From Desulfobacterales bacterium (GTDB lineage: Bacteria > Desulfobacterota > Desulfobacteria > Desulfobacterales > QNYZ01): 7,970 nt of DNA. Position numbers and translations under genes: made by a program. Of the stretch, positions 5,955 through 7,970 are shown piece by piece. The stretch spans positions 1-7,970 of the forward strand of contig JAOZUU010000110.1 in assembly GCA_029938515.1 (NCBI GenBank), given 5' to 3'. Each line of letters opens with the position of its first letter. Positions within the stretch are counted from its first letter, which is position 1. Below the pieces are notes generated by a model that was not told the origin of the DNA, did not search any database, and saw only the letters and a program-made list of their open reading frames with translations.

Positions 5955-7469
5955 ATGAGTAAATATCCGACTCCGGCATCTAAGCATCGATTCGTTTCAA
6001 TGGCAATGGTGGTAATGGCCGGACTGGTTATGGCCCAGGTCATTGGTACGCTTCAAGTGGGCTGGTCTAACCGGGCTCTTTTTAATCGTATGAAAGCCGT
6101 GGTTGAAGGAGGATATCTGGCTGTTCCGAACGACCTGATAGAACCGGGGCTCATGTCTTTTAAAGCAGCATTTGGTGGCGGCCTTTTTTTTACACTGACG
6201 ATCGGTGCTTTCATGAGTCTTCTAACAGCTGGCTGGCTGAAAATATGGGAAGGTCCATTGGGTCGGCGAAAATGGGGGATCGGTCTGGCCGTGGGAATTG
6301 GGATCATCGCTTTGGCTTTATTAAATCTTGACGGTTTCAATCTTTTCGCCACGGCCTACATTCTTTTTGTACCCCTTGCTGGATGTTTATTTTACTGTAC
6401 AGGTGGGGTGAAAACGGGACAAAGGGATACGATTTTCCATTCGCTTTGTCTGCTCTGCCCGCCGGTGATACTGGCCCTGGCATGTTTCCCCTTTTTAGGC
6501 CACCACACCTTCATCGATGCGCGTGACCATGTTTTGCTGTCGAATTCACCAGGACGAATGATCAACGATTACTACTACCGGTACACCCTCTATCCGGCCG
6601 AATCGTTTAAATCCTTGTTACAGAAGCAGATCCGTACGTTCTATCTGGATGGTTTTGAAAATTCTTTCTTGAAACCGGATCTTACCGATATTCTCGTGGC
6701 CCGAGACTATTTCCCCGTGGCCACCAGGAATGCCGGGGATGTAATTGTCAAACCAGCCAAAGCCGATTTCCTGGTGATGGAAGCGAAGGGGAGGGCGGTG
6801 CAGGTTGCGAAAGCGGCATTGCTGGACCGGCCGGATCAAACCCTTCAATCGATTGCGGATATTTCTGATAACAACCGGTGGTTCAGAAAACTTATCTACA
6901 TTTCTCTTTTGACCGGATTCCCATTGCTGGTTTATTTTATCGTCTTTGGGTTGGTCAGGAGGTTATTCGCATGGACTTTTCCGCTCCGCTTGTCGATAAT
7001 AGGTGCGTCGGTCGTTTGTATTGGGATCGGCTTAGTGATTGTATGGGTCCTGGCCGCTGGAAAATCGCCGGCACCGTCACCACAGGAAATATCTGATATT
7101 TTTGGGTCATCGGACCGGCGGCAGCGGCTGGTTGCCTTGAAGGTAATGGATCAAGATGGGATCGATCCTTCCCAGTATCCGGATTATCATCCCTTGATGA
7201 AAAGCAGGAATATCTCCGAACGCTATTGGCTGGCACGGATTTTGGGCAATGGCCGGGAAGAAAAAACATACCTTGATTTGATCCGAATGCTGGATGATCC
7301 CAGCCCCAACGTGGTCTGCATGGCATTAAGGTCTCTGGGAAAACGGGGAAACGAACAGGCAGCAGCGATCATTCTAAACCGGATGGAAAGCTCAAACCAT
7401 TGGTATATCCAGTGGTATGCCTACAATGCATTAAAGAACCTGAAATGGCGACAACACGGGTTGAATTAA
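5955..7469 (+). CDS. Seven-helix membrane protein with C-terminal HEAT-like repeats, function unknown
   Basis: I do not recognise a named family for this 504-residue protein. Hydrophobic helices are seen near residues 11-33, 71-94, 106-125, 127-148, 162-182, 312-335 and 342-367. Basic residues (N-terminal KHR, GRRK at 103-106, VKTGQR at 152-157, RR at 335-336) put the N-terminus and alternate loops in the cytoplasm. A 130-residue loop (183-311) and the C-terminus are then predicted to be periplasmic. Residues about 383-500 look like HEAT or PBS-lyase-type alpha repeats: RYWLARILGNG, then LIRMLDDPSPNVVCMALRSLGKRG, then MESSNHWYIQWYAYNALKNL. These are protein-binding scaffolds rather than catalytic domains. 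The start is ATG at 5955, directly after an in-frame TAA, with no clear Shine-Dalgarno sequence; ATGs at 6000 and 6006 would cut into the first helix. The next gene overlaps its end by 25 bases, so the two are probably one transcriptional unit. Confidence 0.8.
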   Translation: MSKYPTPASKHRFVSMAMVVMAGLVMAQVIGTLQVGWSNRALFNRMKAVVEGGYLAVPNDLIEPGLMSFKAAFGGGLFFTLTIGAFMSLLTAGWLKIWEGPLGRRKWGIGLAVGIGIIALALLNLDGFNLFATAYILFVPLAGCLFYCTGGVKTGQRDTIFHSLCLLCPPVILALACFPFLGHHTFIDARDHVLLSNSPGRMINDYYYRYTLYPAESFKSLLQKQIRTFYLDGFENSFLKPDLTDILVARDYFPVATRNAGDVIVKPAKADFLVMEAKGRAVQVAKAALLDRPDQTLQSIADISDNNRWFRKLIYISLLTGFPLLVYFIVFGLVRRLFAWTFPLRLSIIGASVVCIGIGLVIVWVLAAGKSPAPSPQEISDIFGSSDRRQRLVALKVMDQDGIDPSQYPDYHPLMKSRNISERYWLARILGNGREEKTYLDLIRMLDDPSPNVVCMALRSLGKRGNEQAAAIILNRMESSNHWYIQWYAYNALKNLKWRQHGLN

Positions 7470-7970
7470 AACCATTTTTGATATCCCTTGTCACGGTCTG
7501 TTGCGTGGAGGCGGTGATGGGTGTTCTGGCGGTTAAAACGCCGGCCGGTTCCCTTTCACTCCTGGGGGTCGCCAGGACAGTCGAAGCCGTTCTTGTTCTC
7601 CTGGTATTCAGCCAACAGGTAAACGGCATGGCGACCATCGGATTGTCGTCAGGGACCTTGGGGGACGGCTTGCTTCGAGGGCTGATCTGGTCGACCGGAT
7701 TTGGTATCGCCGTAATTGCGGGATTCGCCATCCTTTTTTATATCGGCATCGATCCTTTTGCTTTTATTGGTATGCGCCTGCCGGCAGAGAAATTAAGCCT
7801 GATATGCTTTTTCCTGGTTGGCGGTTTCATCAGCCCTGTAGCGGAAGAAGTGTTTTTCAGAGGGATCGTATTCGGTTTTTTTCGGCGCTGGGGATTCTGG
7901 CCGGCATTGATTGTCAGCACGGCCGGCTTTATCGCCGCTCACCTGTACGGAAACCGAATGCCGGTCACTA
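7445..7970 (+). CDS. CPBP-family glutamic intramembrane protease (CAAX protease/Abi), 3' end outside window
   Basis: An open frame from ATG 7445 runs to the right edge without a stop (175 residues visible). It carries the CPBP motif 1 at residues 134-140, EEVFFRG, with the paired glutamates E134/E135 and R139, and motif 2 ending in H166 (GFIAAHLYG). These are the catalytic glutamate/histidine features of membrane-embedded CPBP proteases; the last conserved motif lies beyond the window. Hydrophobic helices are near residues 10-30, 41-58, 77-100, 117-137 and 151-167. The chosen start keeps the first helix whole and overlaps the HEAT-repeat gene by 25 bases in another frame, which suggests translational coupling; a GTG at 7505 would remove half of that helix. 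Family members mature prenylated or exported proteins, act in bacteriocin immunity, or process C-terminal sorting tags. Nothing visible picks one role here. Confidence 0.85.
   Translation, partial: MATTRVELKPFLISLVTVCCVEAVMGVLAVKTPAGSLSLLGVARTVEAVLVLLVFSQQVNGMATIGLSSGTLGDGLLRGLIWSTGFGIAVIAGFAILFYIGIDPFAFIGMRLPAEKLSLICFFLVGGFISPVAEEVFFRGIVFGFFRRWGFWPALIVSTAGFIAAHLYGNRMPVT

Overview
The window reads as a chromosomal stretch of a Gram-negative bacterium. The signs are a periplasmic binding-protein ABC importer with a Sec signal peptide and inner-membrane proteins that obey the positive-inside rule. The moderate base composition, the type of HD-domain protein, and the pairing of a HEAT-repeat membrane protein with a CPBP protease suggest an anaerobic deltaproteobacterium (Desulfobacterota, Desulfobacterales-like). 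That placement is an impression from protein style, not a proof. I see no rRNA or tRNA gene, insertion sequence, CRISPR array or phage gene.

Layout. (1) Positions 1-369, plus strand: the C-terminal 122 codons of a small HD-superfamily hydrolase whose start lies outside the window. (2) Positions 402-5700, minus strand: one compact operon, in transcription order nicotinamidase (pncA-like), livK-type periplasmic binding protein, a fused LivH-LivM permease, livG-type ATPase, livF-type ATPase. Gaps are 9, 56, 5 and 30 bases. The nicotinamidase stop codon overlaps the livK Shine-Dalgarno sequence, and the permease gene starts with TTG. (3) Positions 5701-5954: a 254-base divergent intergenic region with a good sigma70-type promoter for the minus-strand operon, an AT-rich palindrome inside that promoter's spacer, a possible leader hairpin, and an 8-9-8 inverted repeat nearer the plus-strand gene. 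(4) Positions 5955-7970, plus strand: a seven-helix membrane protein with a C-terminal HEAT-like domain, overlapping by 25 bases a CPBP (CAAX protease/Abi) glutamic intramembrane protease that runs off the right edge.

How the genes may work together. The minus-strand operon holds every part of a branched-chain amino-acid-type (HAAT) importer: a soluble receptor, a two-domain permease and two ATPases. Its first gene encodes an enzyme with the full set of nicotinamidase catalytic and metal-binding residues. The tight coupling suggests that the importer brings in nicotinamide or a related pyridine or amide compound, which the enzyme deamidates to nicotinate (plus ammonia) for NAD salvage or nitrogen supply. 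This is an inference from gene order. The importer could equally carry amino acids or another amide. The HEAT-repeat protein and the CPBP protease look like a separate two-gene unit of unknown role.
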